DNA from: Akebia trifoliata | Lineage: Eukaryota > Streptophyta > Magnoliopsida > Ranunculales > Lardizabalaceae | DNA length: 64,000 nucleotides | Direction of reading: 5' to 3' | Assembly: GCA_017979445.1 (NCBI GenBank) | Contig: JADQWC010000346.1 | Coordinates: 1-64,000 of the forward strand | The notes under the pieces: model-generated | What the model was told of the DNA's origin: nothing | Database searches by the model: none | What the model saw: only the letters and a program-made list of their open reading frames with translations | Made by a program: the position numbers and the translations under genes | Shown: piece by piece, positions 20,134 to 31,672 of the stretch | Position numbering within the stretch: the stretch's first letter is position 1 | How the letters are laid out: every line of letters begins with the position of its first letter

Positions 20134-20425
20134 CACAATGTGAAAAAAGCCCAAATTTGATGAACTTGGGCCATCAAATTTCATAAAATTTGATGGACCA
20201 AGAGGTTGAATTGGCGTCGAATTTTTCATTGTCAAATTTTTTTTTTTTCGGCGGGTCAAAACTGTCAAACTAATGAAGGATGAGAGAAGTTCGACAACTC
20301 TAAGCTGTCAAATCTGGGAACATCAAGAATTTTGACGGTCCTAGACCGTCCAAATTCAGTTTCTAAAATTTGTGGGCCTTGGCCCGTCAAATTTTTATGT
20401 CAAATTTTCCAGTTTTCACGTAGTG
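20134..20425. mobile_element. Miniature CACTA-type (En/Spm) element
   Basis: 292 bp, beginning CACAATGTGAAAA and ending with the complement of CACTACGTGAAAA. The 3-bp target duplication CAT stands on both sides (20131-20133 and 20426-20428). Subterminal copies of GTCAAATTTT, GACGGTCC and GGGCC(A/T)TCAAA words in both orientations fit CACTA elements. There is no coding content. Confidence 0.75.
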
Positions 20426-20429
20426 CATC

Positions 20430-21255
20430 TCAGTCTTTGCTAAAATAGTTTTGTACAACGACTTAAATGCCCTCATCTCCACCTTAAGCCTAAAATTATT
20501 TATAATCTTCACCTAAAAATCAACAAGCTTAAGCTCTTCAACCTCTTGGGTAAATTACCATTTTGTGAGCCAAATTTGACGAAATTACGATTCTTGCTAA
20601 TTGCCCATTTTAATTCCTAAAACATGAACGTGTGAAATCGTAGGGTTTTCATGTGATGGGATCGCAAGTTTAAAGTGACAAACTTGCTCCCACCCTCGCC
20701 CAATCTCGCTAGTTTGTATAGTGATGATTTAGATAAAAATAATAGAACCTACGAGATAGCCACTTGATACTTGTGAGATGATCACTTTAAACCTACAAAA
20801 TTGTCACTTTAAAACCTCCAATATCATTATCGTTCACATTTTAGTAATTAAAATGAACAAAGCCAGAATCGTAATTTCAACAAAAGTTGATCACGTTTTC
20901 ATTAATATCTCTTAAAATTATTTTAATCTACTCAATTTCATTTTCATCTTCTTTCAGAAAGTCCTAGATTTTCTATCGTAAAATTCATTCTTTCAGTTTC
21001 ATAAAATCCTATTTCATTCTTGAGGGTTGGAATGTTAAAGGATAGCGCATTGTAAGGTTGAAAGCAAAGGTAAAAAAAAAAAAAAAAAAATTATATCTGG
21101 AGGTTAAAGATGATCGATGCATTTGGGGGAGTTTTGACTAAAGATCAAAGGTATTTAGATCATCCTTTATTAGTATTTGAGTAGAACCTGATCAATGGAG
21201 CATGCCATCAATTTGAAAACACAGGGTTGATTTAATATTTATCACAATGTAATGG
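20430..21255. other. Intergenic stretch, nothing recognised
   Basis: AT-rich, with an A run at 21073-21090. No coding sequence or repeat structure was supported. Confidence 0.4.
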
Positions 21256-21260
21256 CCTAT

Positions 21261-24200
21261 TGTAGACACCTCATTTTTAGATCTGCCCAATTCGACAATT
21301 CGTCAGCCTGCTGTTGTAGATTTCTAATGTGAGCATAAAAGAACTCGAAGGTTTGTGAGTGCTGCTTTATTCCTTCTGTTTCTAGTCTTTTCATCCTCCC
21401 TACTCGTCACGAATCGACATAGAAATTTACGCACGCTTAGGATCGCTACACCTTACTCTCGATTTAGCAAACACGTACGTTTAGGTTCGCTACACAGTTC
21501 GATAACTTAGATACTTCGCTACACTAGGAAAATATAACTTTGGAACTTAAAAATACTTACACAGTGACTGAAAGAAACCTCACGTTAAAATTCAAAAAAA
21601 ATCTGTAAAAAATCATCAAAATGATGAAAATGCCCCTCATAAATTTTGGACCTCCGAAAAATCTTGAAAGTACCTCTATTGCACTCAGAATGTGATTTCG
21701 AGTCTAATGGGACCCAAATCGATAAAAACAGATAAATTCAAGAAAAATCATCAAAAATCATAAAAATGACCAAAACACCCCTTAACATCTAACTCTAACA
21801 TAAGGACCTTGATCCCTAGGAAAATAAAATTTAAATAAAAAATTAAACCAAAATAAAATTCAAATTGAAAATTAAACTAAAATTTAACTAAGATCCAATT
21901 AAAATCCAAAATTTAAAATCAATTTAAAATCGTAAAATCAAATTAAATTTCAATTAAAATACAAAATAAAAATTATATTTAAATTAAAAATTAAGAAATC
22001 GATTAAAAATACAAAATCAAAATAAAAAAAATGAATTGAAAATCAAGTTAAAAATCATTCAACCAATCAAAATGCAAAATTGAATTTTAAAATCAATCAA
22101 CCAAATCGACCAATTAAAATACATTCGATCAAATCAAAATCTAATTAATCAACCAATTAAAATACAAAATTAAAATCAAATTAAAATTGAATCAACCAAA
22201 TCAAATTTTAAAATCGACCAATCGAAATCAAAATTAAATCAATCAATCAAAAAAAAAATCCACTCGATCAAATTGAAATCCAAATTCGATTGAATTAAAA
22301 TCGAGTTCAATCTGACCAATCGTAAAATCAAATTAAATTTCAATTAAAATACAAAATAAAAATTATATTTAAATTAAAAATTAAGAAATCGATTAAAAAT
22401 ACAAAATCAAAATAAAAAAAATGAATTGAAAATCAAGTTAAAAATCATTCAACCAATCAAAATGCAAAATTGAATTTTAAAATCAATCAACCAAATCGAC
22501 CAATTAAAATACATTCGATCAAATCAAAATCTAATTAATCAACCAATTAAAATACAAAATTAAAATCAAATTAAAATTGAATCAACCAAATCAAATTTTA
22601 AAATCGACCAATCGAAATCAAAATTAAATCAATCAATCAAAAAAAAAAAATCCACTCGATCAAATTGAAATCCAAATTCGATTGAATTAAAATCGAGTTC
22701 CATCTGACCAATCAATTTAATGGTCTATGAGAGATTATTAAGGCGAGTAGCGTGGGATCACCACCCCCCATTCTCCAAAAATAAAAAATAAAAAATAAAA
22801 ATAAAAAAAGAGAAAGAAAATACGTAGACGCACATGTTCTTTTCTAACTCTCTCTTCTCCATGTCCTCCATTTCCTTCTTTCCAACTTCTCATAATTACC
22901 CATATCCTCTACCATCACTCCCATTTCTCCCTCTCTCATTTTTGATGGTAGAACCACCATAAAAGAGGATCAAAGGAACTATTGAAGGGGAGAAAAAACA
23001 TTCTATTCTTTAAAAAAAAATGGCAATATTTTTTTCACCATTAAACCTACAACCTTCTTCTTCCTTTTAAAAAAAAAAATTACGACATCTTTTTCTCCAT
23101 TAATGTCCTCAACTCCTCTATCTCACTCTCCCTCTCTCTTTTTATCATCGAAAAAAAATCAGCCATAGCCTCACCTTCATTAACATCTTCTTCGTTACCC
23201 TAAAAAAAAAAATTGATTTTGGATAAAGACTCACGCATCAAACTCGCAAGATCACGGTACTACTCATAAGCTATTTCGAGTTTTTGTTGAAGGAATCCAA
23301 GCATCCGAAATCATTCGACAAAGGTAATTTTTATTTTTTTTATTTACTTTTTTTTTCATTTATTTATTTTTGACTTCATAATTTTTAATGTACCCGAATG
23401 GATTCGTCGATTTTTGAGGTATACGTGGCACTAATGACAATTTTTAAATTTTTCGAAATATTGATGGATCAACCAATTGATTATTAATATTACCAGATCG
23501 ATTTTCTTATTTTGTAATATTAATGAATCAATTTGTCGATTTTACAAAATGTATGGGCTTATTCATTAAGTTTGGCGTACGTGACGATTTTGGAAAATTA
23601 AGATTTCATTTATCAAAATTGTTGAGCTAACTCATTGATTTTGGGTACATTAGAAATTTGAATCTTTTTTCTATAAAATAGATATGTGAGTTAATTCAAT
23701 GATTTTGCCGCATGTGGTGATTTTGAAAAATCAAAATTTTCTTTATCAAAATTGTGAAAATCGGATTTCTTTAATTAATAATTTTTTAGTTAACTCTGAT
23801 TTTAGGATGCACGTGACAATTCAAAAATCGGATTTCTTTAATTAATAATTTGTGAGTTAACTCTGATTTTAGGATGCATGTGACAATTCAAAAATTGGAT
23901 TTCTTTGATCAATAATTTGTGAGTTAACTCGCTGATTTTAGGATGCACGTGGCAATTCAAAAATTGAATTTCTTTAGTTAAAAATATGTGGGTTGACTCA
24001 CTGATTATAATACGCGTAGCAATTCAAAAATCAAAATTTATTTGATCAATAAATGTGTGGGTTGACTCATTGATTTAAGGATGCATGTGGCGATTCAGAA
24101 ATCAAATTTCTTTGATAAAATGTTATCACGTGGTAATTCAAAAAATCGAATTTCTTTATTAAAATATCGTCAATGAGCCAATTCACTAATGTTGTATACG

Positions 24201-24674
24201 TGGCATTGAGAATCGATTTTATACTATTCAAAATGTGACCAAATTGATCCATTAATTTTTGGTGCTACGTAAGCCTTATTAAATCGTGGGATTCTTTTTA
24301 TGCGAAATTCGAGAATCTATATAATTATCTTAACCATAAGATTCGTTTGGCAAACCAGACATAAACTGATGATGATAATTGGACCATAGTCTTGACCCTA
24401 GTCTTATCCCGTTGACCATAGGTTAGTTTTGGATTGTAGTAGAGACCGATCATCTTGATCAGACGGGTTCGGTGCCTAACACTTTCCGAAACTCGTAACC
24501 TGACCCCTTACCCGTCTCTCTGATCCGTAGACCGACCCATATCCATTTGGAGTTAATTTTTGTTCCTAGACCTAAACTAGGTGGCGACTCCCTATTCTTT
24601 TAAAATCCCCGAGATACATAGATCGGACCCTTATCTACTATTTAGCGGACGACCGGGGGTCGAGGCGATTTCAC
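21261..24674 (+). repeat. 3.4-kb solo LTR (Ty3/gypsy-like) with perfect target duplication
   Basis: The LTR runs from TGTAGACACCTC to GCGATTTCA. The same 5 bp, CCTAT, stand directly before (21256-21260) and after (24675-24679). No internal region is present, so it is a solo LTR left by recombination. The start matches the TGTAGACACCTC start of the gypsy LTR at 40722. The 3' part has the GGTGCCTAACACTTTCC, CGTAACCTGACC and GTGGCGACTCC-like words seen in the other LTRs here. It holds a 390-bp tandem duplication. Confidence 0.88.
21931..22711. repeat. 390-bp tandem duplication inside the solo LTR
   Basis: 21931-22320 and 22321-22711 are almost identical. The differences seen are two extra A in an A run and one A/C change near the end. 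The units are AT-rich with AAATCAATCAACC words. Confidence 0.92.
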
Positions 24675-24786
24675 CTATGTCTAAATCACCCATAAAATAA
24701 AAGGAGATGACCCACTCCATGCAATTATTTAGGTAAAGTAAAAAGGTGGTATACCGAAAATAATGTCCACTCAAAGAGGAAAGCTA

Positions 24787-24898
24787 ATTTTGTAACTCAT
24801 CCTAATAGCGTGACTCAAAAACTCATTGAATCTACGATTCTTTGCGCATGACAAGTTGGTGAGCTTTAGAGTCAGGCTATCAAGTTGAGTTACAAAAT
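24787..24898. repeat. Inverted repeat, about 39-bp arms
   Basis: ATTTTGTAACTCA at the left pairs with TGAGTTACAAAAT at the right, and the pairing continues imperfectly for about 39 bp. The ends resemble those of the larger inverted repeat at 25286-25488, so both may be members of one small element family. Confidence 0.55.
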
Positions 24899-25138
24899 CA
24901 TAGTCTCCAAAGAAGCATTAGCCACAGTAGACTTTTCATACCTTTAAGTGGGCCCTCATGATATAATAATTCTCAGTGGTGATGACGACAGTTGTATGAT
25001 GCCATTTAGGTGACTTTTTTTTAACAACACGTCTTCTACATGATTTATAAATAAGAGTGCTGATATTCTAACCAAAAGTTTTCACCAGGTCAATGCTCGC
25101 ATGACATGTTACAGAAACGAAATCATAGATTTGTTTGC

Positions 25139-25184
25139 TTGGGATACACAAATGCAAATCTCCATGTGTATTTGTGTATCCCAA
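25139..25184. repeat. Short perfect hairpin
   Basis: TTGGGATACACAAAT (25139-25153) and its exact complement (25170-25184), with a 16-base loop. Confidence 0.8.
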
Positions 25185-25285
25185 GGAAACATATTTATGG
25201 TACCATGTTTGTCACACGTTAGCCGAGTATTGATTGAGTGAAGACTTTTTAGATTGAAAATCATTATTCTATGAACAAGTATAAT

Positions 25286-25488
25286 GATTTTCTAATTCAA
25301 CTTTCACATACTAACTCAAACTCACGTGACATGTGCAAAAATTGCAAACTTTTCTCTCGAGATATAAAAATTATAGATCCCCAAAAACATGTGTAATTGT
25401 ATATCTCGAGGGTAAAAAATCTACTATTCTTGCACATGCCACATTAGTGAGTTTTTGAGTTATTTTGTCAGGTTGAGTTAAAAAATTA
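25286..25488. mobile_element. MITE-like inverted repeat, about 55-bp arms
   Basis: The left arm ATTTTCTAATTCAAC pairs with the right arm GTTGAGTTAAAAAATT. The pairing runs on to GACATGTGCAA and TTGCACATGCC. An inner TCTCGAGATATA palindrome is nested at the centre. No target duplication was fixed. Confidence 0.5.
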
Positions 25489-25796
25489 GTACTCTATAAA
25501 CAAGGGAAGCAGATCCCCTATAGTCCATTTTTCTATAGTAATTCTTTTTAACGATTAGAGTGTGCCACTTCAACAAGACAATTGCATTGAATCGTTTAAA
25601 TTTATAGAACCAAGTTTTTAAGACCGTCATATCTCACAAGATCGAATGGACACGTTATACTAGAGCCAATTGTAAATAACTTTATTACATAAATTTTAGT
25701 AAATTAAAAGTAAACCCTTGTTAGAATTTTTTTTAAACAGTACCATTTTTCTCACTTAACTCAAACCTCTCTCTCAATCAACAACAAAAGAGAACC

Positions 25797-25821
25797 ATCT
25801 CTCTCTCTCTCTCTCTCTCTC
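25797..25821. repeat. (CT)n microsatellite
   Basis: About 12 CT units. No gene was recognised next to it. Confidence 0.95.
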
Positions 25822-26099
25822 GTTTTTTCCATCTTTCTCACATTCACTAGATTGAATCCTCACTCATATAAAGAATTCTTAATTTAAAAAATCTACTCAA
25901 GACAACTTCACGAAGAAAACAATCATCGAAAAGAGAGAAGCATGGGGAACATGAGATGATAGATTAAAGAATATTTAAATTTGTATGCGATAATGTAGGG
26001 AGATGAGAAATATGAGGTAATGAATTGAGGAATATATGAATTTTTTAATAGGTAGAAGAGATGAGGATGTAGAATAGGATGGTGGGTATATTGTGTTAG

Positions 26100-26431
26100 T
26101 GACATATGTCCCTCATTAATAGTCTTTGATTTTTATGGTGATTGGTTGTGATCATAAGTATGATTTTGGATTTGAGTAGGGGTTTGGGCTTAGGGTTGAG
26201 TACTAGTTTAGGTTGGGTTGCATTGGAATTAATTTAGGTTTATTGGGCTTAGGAGTTGGGTTGGACTTGATTGTGTTACGAATTGAATAGTAATAGATTG
26301 AGACGATGATGGGATTTAGATAATTCTTATTGTGGGTCCATAATACCATTGAGAGTTTTAGGGTTTTTATTTATTTATTTATAAAAATATGTCTTTCCAA
26401 CTGGCCAGTTCAAATTGGGGTGTTTACAATA
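26100..26431 (-). repeat. Possible gypsy LTR start, minus strand
   Basis: On the minus strand the sequence begins TGTAAACACCCCAATTTG. It later has CTCTCAATGGTATTATGGACCC, similar to TGCAGACACCCCAATTTG and CTCTCAATGGACCCAC in the LTR at 53531. The other end and target duplication were not found, so it is a fragment at most. Confidence 0.4.
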
Positions 26432-26889
26432 GGGATTGCACCCAACCCTTGGATCTTCCTCAATAGATCTTACATTGGTAAATATGTTTATGTCGATTAA
26501 AAAATATTTCCAATGCAAATTTTAATTTAATTTATTTTTTAATTTGATCCAAATCCTTGGTAAAAAGATGAATATATATATTATTATTTTTTGTTTTGTT
26601 TTTTATTATTAATTCTATGGATATAATAAATTTATAAAAATGAGCTTTTGATTAATTAAAATTAAAAAATATTCTTAAACCTAGAGAGAGCGCTTCCATT
26701 GGCACTCCAACTTCTATTTATTTTCAACCATTTATTTATTTTATTTATTTTTAATTGGGGTGAAATAAGTAAAAGTTAGTGTGCTAATAATAACTCTCTT
26801 TTTAAAAAACAATTAAATTACAGTCTCATGCCCTTGTAATCACGTTGGATAAGTACAAAAACACAATCAAATTGCAATCAATACCCCTA

Positions 26890-27930
26890 TATTCATGGTA
26901 GCTAGTTTTCAAGTACCAAAAAATTTAAATAAAAAATTATTATTAACAAATACCACAAAACTAACGATATATGATATATATATATTTAAATGCCGGTCAA
27001 AAAGGCAGTTTTGGTATTTAATTGCAAAATAATATAAAAAGTCCGGTTGAAATGGCGTTTTCCAAAAGCAACACTTCAATGGCGAGTTTGAGTTTCTTTT
27101 GACAATTTTGAATTCTTTTTTATGTTTTATTAGAAATATTATTTACTACACGTTTTTATTTAAAAATTCTCCTAGTTTTTAAAAATACGCTCAAATTACA
27201 ATCCCATGCCCCTAGAATCACGTTGGGTAGGTTTAAAAACACAATCAAATTGGAGTGTTCCACGCCCCTATATTCAGGGTGATAATTTTTCAAATAATCA
27301 TATTGGGTAGTTTTTAAAATCCAATCAAATTGTAATCCATGCCTCTATATTCATCTTAGTTAGTTTTTCAAAATTAAAGTTAAAAAAAAACCTTTTACTA
27401 TGTAATCTTCAAAACTAATATTTTAAATCACAAATAGGTCCTTCTAATTTTACTAATAAAAGGCAGATCATATGTGTTTCAAGTGTTCGATAGCAAATTT
27501 TTTGAAATTCCAAAATATCTTTATATTTTTATTTCATCTTAATGTTATTAAGGTAATTTTGGTGAAACACATATAAATAGTTAAAATTATGATTCCATGA
27601 TCACTAGATTTTCAAGCAAAAGAAATAATTCCTTGATAGACTCAAATAAAATCAAATTCAGAAACACAAGTGATGAACTCCATAAATTCTTAAGTGTTTC
27701 TTTCTCACATTTTTTTTTTAAAGTATATAAAGAAAATCATAAAAGAATACCAACATGCAATCTTGAGAAGTGTTGGCTTTGCACGTGGAATTCTTTTTAC
27801 AAACTTAGTGATGTTTCAAACTTAAGAAGTTAAGTTAAAGAACACTGGAATTGACAAACAGAAAATTCTGATATTTTTTTTAGTACTTGATGATACAATT
27901 GGGTGAGAGACATGATTCTTTGTTGGCTAT
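26890..27930. repeat. Dispersed 1-kb repeat, uninterrupted copy
   Basis: Close to 49488-49798 plus 52831-53530. Shared blocks include GTCCGGTTGAAATGGCGTTT, AATGGCGAGT, CATGCCCCTA, CCTCTATATTCATCTTAGTT, CACAAGTGATGAACTCCATA and GAGAGA(C/T)ATGATTCTTTG. Here the site is empty where the other copy carries a 3-kb solo LTR. The class of repeat is not known. The open frame at 27597-27833 has no family features. Confidence 0.75.
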
Positions 27931-27991
27931 CACAACAGATTGAAATCCAACAAACACATAAATAATCCTAGATAATAAAAAAACGACATTT

Positions 27992-28648
27992 AAAATATGA
28001 CACCATCAAACTATTAGAATCATAGTCAAAATAACATTAGATATTACATCTACAATTGAAAATTGAGATGGAGCATAGAGAAGACAATTGTATTTACCCA
28101 AATTACAGAATCAAGAAAGAGAGAGAGAGAGAGAGAGACTTTGAAATGGAGAATGGGGTGGTTTTAAGAGGTTTGGGTGGTTTCTAGGCAGTTGAGGTGG
28201 ATATTTAGTATGAATTGCTCCCAACCCTTGGATCCTTCCCAACTTAATCTTAGACCAGTATATTTATAAAGATGTGTTTTATAGTATATTTATAGAGTTG
28301 TGCTAGAGTAACATTGTAGGGGACATTTCTAATGTGGATGTGTGTCATAAAATATGACACCATCAAACTATTAGAATCATAGTCAAAATAACATTAGATA
28401 TTGCAGCTACAATTGAAAATTGAGATGGAGTATAGAGAAGACAATTGTATTTACCCAAATTAGAGGAGCAATAGAGGAGAGAGAGAGAGAGAGAGACTTT
28501 GAAATGGAGAGTGCAGTGGTTTTAAGAGGTTTGGGTGGTTTCTTGGTAGTTGAGGTGGTTATTAGTAGGGATTGCTCCCAACCCTTGGATCCTTCCCAAC
28601 TCAATCTTAGACCAGTAAATATGTTTATGAGGGTTATATAGATGTGTT
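27992..28648. repeat. Direct duplication of about 300 bp with GA microsatellites
   Basis: The copies start at 27992 and 28349 (offset 357) and run through ATATGACACCATCAAACTAT, a (GA)n tract, GACTTTGAAATGGAGA, GGTTTGGGTGGTTTCT and CCCAACCCTTGGATCCTTCC. The last block also occurs at 26440-26465. No coding function is supported. Confidence 0.75.
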
Positions 28649-28664
28649 TTATATAATATATATA

Positions 28665-28995
28665 GGGTCAGGATCCGTGTACACATATATCTACAACATG
28701 TTTTGTCTTATGTGGGCTAAAAGTTTTGGATTGAGCTGATTTTTGGTGAGGATGATCTCTATGATGAGGAGATCATCTTCACCAAAAATCAGCTAATTTT
28801 AAAAGTTATAACCCAATATTTATGAGTTGAAGAATTGTGGACCGTCCATTTTTTGTAAATCACTTTTGACGAGGTTAAAAGTTTCAGATTGAGCTGATTT
28901 TTGATGAGGATAATCTCCTCATCATAAAGATTATCCTCACAAAAAACCAGCTCAATCCGAAACTTGCCCACATAGGACAAAACAAGTTTTATATG
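28665..28995. mobile_element. Hairpin element TH10 (right end decayed)
   Basis: Begins GGGTCAGGATCCGTG after a TA tract. It has two stems of the family with more mismatches than usual, and the spacer with GGACCGTCC. The right end fades into GTTTTATATGTATATATA without a clear CCC end. Confidence 0.7.
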
Positions 28996-29010
28996 TATAT
29001 ATATATATAT

Positions 29011-29384
29011 GGGAAGCGTTTAAAGGCCTTAAAGAGAACCAAACATTTTTTAAAATAGGGGTTACAAGTTTCAGAATGGGTTGATTTTTAATGAGGATGA
29101 TCTCTATGATGAGGAGACCATCTTCACCAAAAATCAACTCATTCCAAAACTTCTAACCCTAGTTTACAAGTTGAAGAATCGTGGACCGTCCGATTTTTAT
29201 AAACCACTTTTGATGAGGTTAGAAGTTTTAGAATGGGCTGATTTTTGGTGAGGATGAGCTTGACTCTCACAAAAACTCAAGATCATTCTCACCAAAAATC
29301 AGCCCATTTTGAAATTTCTAACCCATACATTTAAAAATATTTGGCATAATGTTTAGCTCTCTTTAGGGCCTCCAAATGCCACCC
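29011..29384. mobile_element. Hairpin element TH11 in (TA)n
   Basis: 374 bp, two stems. The ends are GGGAAGCGTTTAAAGGCC and the complement of GGGTGGCATTTGGAGGCC. The subterminal words AAAGAGAACC and CTCTCTTTAGG pair. It is diverged, of the TTTTTAAAATA subfamily. Confidence 0.8.
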
Positions 29385-29408
29385 TATATATATATATAGA
29401 GAGAGAGA

Positions 29409-29774
29409 GGGAGCAGTTCAGCAGCCCTAAAGTTTGCCAAACATTTTTCAAAACATGGGTTAGAAGTTTTTGAATGAGCTAATTTTTTGTAAGGATGATC
29501 TCTATGATGAGGAGATCATCCTCACCAAAAATCAGCTTATTCCAAAACATCTAACCCCATCAAAAGTGATTTACAAAAATTGGACAGTCCACGATTCTTC
29601 GATTTGTAAACTAGGGTTAGAAATTTCAAAATGACCTAATTTTTGGAGGGGATGATCTCTTTACCGTAGAGATCATCCTCACAAAAAATCAGCCCATTCC
29701 AAAACTTCTAACCCATATTTTGAAAAATGTTTGGCATAATGTTTGGCGAACTTTGGGGCTGCTGAACCGCTCCC
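29409..29774. mobile_element. Hairpin element TH12
   Basis: 366 bp, two stems, ends GGGAGCAGTTCAGCAGCCC and GGGGCTGCTGAACCGCTCCC. The left flank is a short TA tract with a GA run (29385-29408) and the right flank is (TA)n. The ends match the GGGAGCCGTTC end at 2432 at ten of eleven bases. Confidence 0.85.
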
Positions 29775-29802
29775 ATACATATATATATATATATATATAT
29801 AT

Positions 29803-30183
29803 GGGAAATGTTCAGCACCCTAAGTTTTACCACACACTTTAACAAACGTTTTTTGTCCTACATGGGTTAGAAGTTTTGGAATGGGCTGATTTTTGGTGAG
29901 GATGATCTCTATGATTAGAAGATCATCCTCCCCAAAAATCAGCCCATTCTGAAATGTTTAGCCCCATGTTTACACGTTGAAAAATCGTGGACCGTCCATT
30001 TTTTGTAAATCATTTTTGATGGGGTTAGAAGTTTTGGAATGGGCTGATTTTTGGTGAGGATGATCTCCTCGGTGTAGAGATCATCCTCACCAAAAATCAG
30101 CTCATTCCAAAACTTCTAACCCATGTAAGACAAAACACGTTTGTTAAAATGTGTGGTAAAGCTTAGGGTGCTGAACGGGACCC
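29803..30183. mobile_element. Hairpin element TH13 in (TA)n
   Basis: 381 bp, two stems, ends GGGAAATGTTCAGCACCC and GGGTGCTGAACGGGACCC. It forms a pair with TH14, and the pair is repeated at 30760-31672. Confidence 0.9.
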
Positions 30184-30192
30184 TATATATAT

Positions 30193-30715
30193 GGGAAATG
30201 TTTAGCGACAAACATTTTGGCAAACATTTTAGCAAAACATTTTTCAAAACATGGGTTAGAGGTTTTGGAATGGGCTGAGTTTTGGTGAGGATGATCTCTA
30301 CGGTGAGGAGATCGTCATCACCAAAAATCAGTCCATTCCAAAACTTCTAACCCAATCAAAAATGGTTTACAACAAATGGACGGTCCACGATTTTTCAACT
30401 TGTAAACATGGGCTAGAAGTTTTGGAATGGGCTGATTTTTGGTGAGGATGATCTCTACGGTGAGGAGATCATCCTCACCAAAAATCAGCCCATTCCAAAA
30501 CTTCTAGCCCCATGTTTACAAGTTGAAAAATCGTGGACCGTCCATTTGTTGTAAACCATTTTTGATTGGGTTAGAAGTTTTGGAATGGGCTGATTTTTGA
30601 TGATGATGATCTCCTCACCGTAGAGATCATCCTCACCATAAATCAGCCCATTCCAAAACTTTTAACCCATGTTTTGAAAAATGTTTTGCCAAAATGTTTG
30701 GTGCTGAACATTCCC
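30193..30715. mobile_element. Hairpin element TH14 (three-stem, symmetric)
   Basis: 523 bp with three stems and two spacers in opposite orientation. The middle stem has near-perfect arms of GGAATGGGCTGATTTTTGGT type. The left end is GGGAAATGTTTAGC and the right end is the complement of GGGAATGTTCAGC, which lacks one base. Confidence 0.9.
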
Positions 30716-30759
30716 ATATATATATATAATATATATATATATATTATATATATATATAT
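30716..30759. repeat. (TA)n microsatellite between duplicated pairs
   Basis: A TA tract with ATAATAT and TATTATA interruptions. It lies between the TH13/TH14 and TH15/TH16 pairs. Confidence 0.9.
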
Positions 30760-31140
30760 GGGAAATGTTCAGCACCCTAAGTTTTACCACACACTTTAAC
30801 AAACGTTTTTTGTCCTACATGGGTTAGAAGTTTTGGAATGGGCTGATTTTTGGTGAGGATGATCTCTATGATTAGAAGATCATCCTCCCCAAAAATCAGC
30901 CCATTCTGAAATGTTTAGCCCCATGTTTACACGTTGAAAAATCGTGGACCGTCCATTTTTTGTAAATCATTTTTGATGGGGTTAGAAGTTTTGGAATGGG
31001 CTGATTTTTGGTGAGGATGATCTCCTCGGTGTAGAGATCATCCTCACCAAAAATCAGCTCATTCCAAAACTTCTAACCCATGTAAGACAAAACACGTTTG
31101 TTAAAATGTGTGGTAAAGCTTAGGGTGCTGAACGGGACCC
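30760..31140. mobile_element. Hairpin element TH15 (duplicate of TH13)
   Basis: No difference from TH13 was noticed over 381 bp, including shared oddities such as CCCATTCTGAAATG and CTCGGTGTAGAG. Offset 957 bp. Confidence 0.92.
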
Positions 31141-31149
31141 TATATATAT

Positions 31150-31670
31150 GGGAAATGTTTAGCGACAAACATTTTGGCAAACATTTTAGCAAAACATTTT
31201 TCAAAACATGGGTTAGAGGTTTTGGAATGGGCTGAGTTTTGGTGAGGATGATCTCTACGGTGAGGAGATCGTCATCACCAAAAATCAGTCCATTCCAAAA
31301 CTTCTAACCCAATCAAAAATGGTTTACAACAAATGGACGGTCCACGATTTTTCAACTTGTAAACATGGGCTAGAAGTTTTGGAATGGGCTGATTTTTGGT
31401 GAGGATGATCTCTACGGTGAGGAGATCATCCTCACCAAAAATCAGCCCATTCCAAAACTTCTAGCCCCATGTTTACAAGTTGAAAAATCGTGGACCGTCC
31501 ATTTGTTGTAAACCATTTTTGATTGGGTTAGAAGTTTTGGAATGGGCTGATTTTTGATGATGATGATCTCCTCACCGTAGAGATCATCCTCACCATAAAT
31601 CAGCCCATTCCAAAACTTTTAACCCATGTTTTGAAAAATGTTTTGCCAAAATGTTTGGTGCTGAACATTC

Positions 31671-31672
<2 letters not shown>
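31150..31672. mobile_element. Hairpin element TH16 (duplicate of TH14)
   Basis: A three-stem element of 523 bp without noticed difference from TH14, including GATCGTCATCACC, GATGATGATGATC and the short right end. Confidence 0.92.

Noticed and set aside
28665..31672. Regularly spaced repeats that could suggest a CRISPR array
   Set aside because: The genome is a plant. Units are palindromic transposons of 360-540 bp joined by TA repeats, with no short unique spacers.
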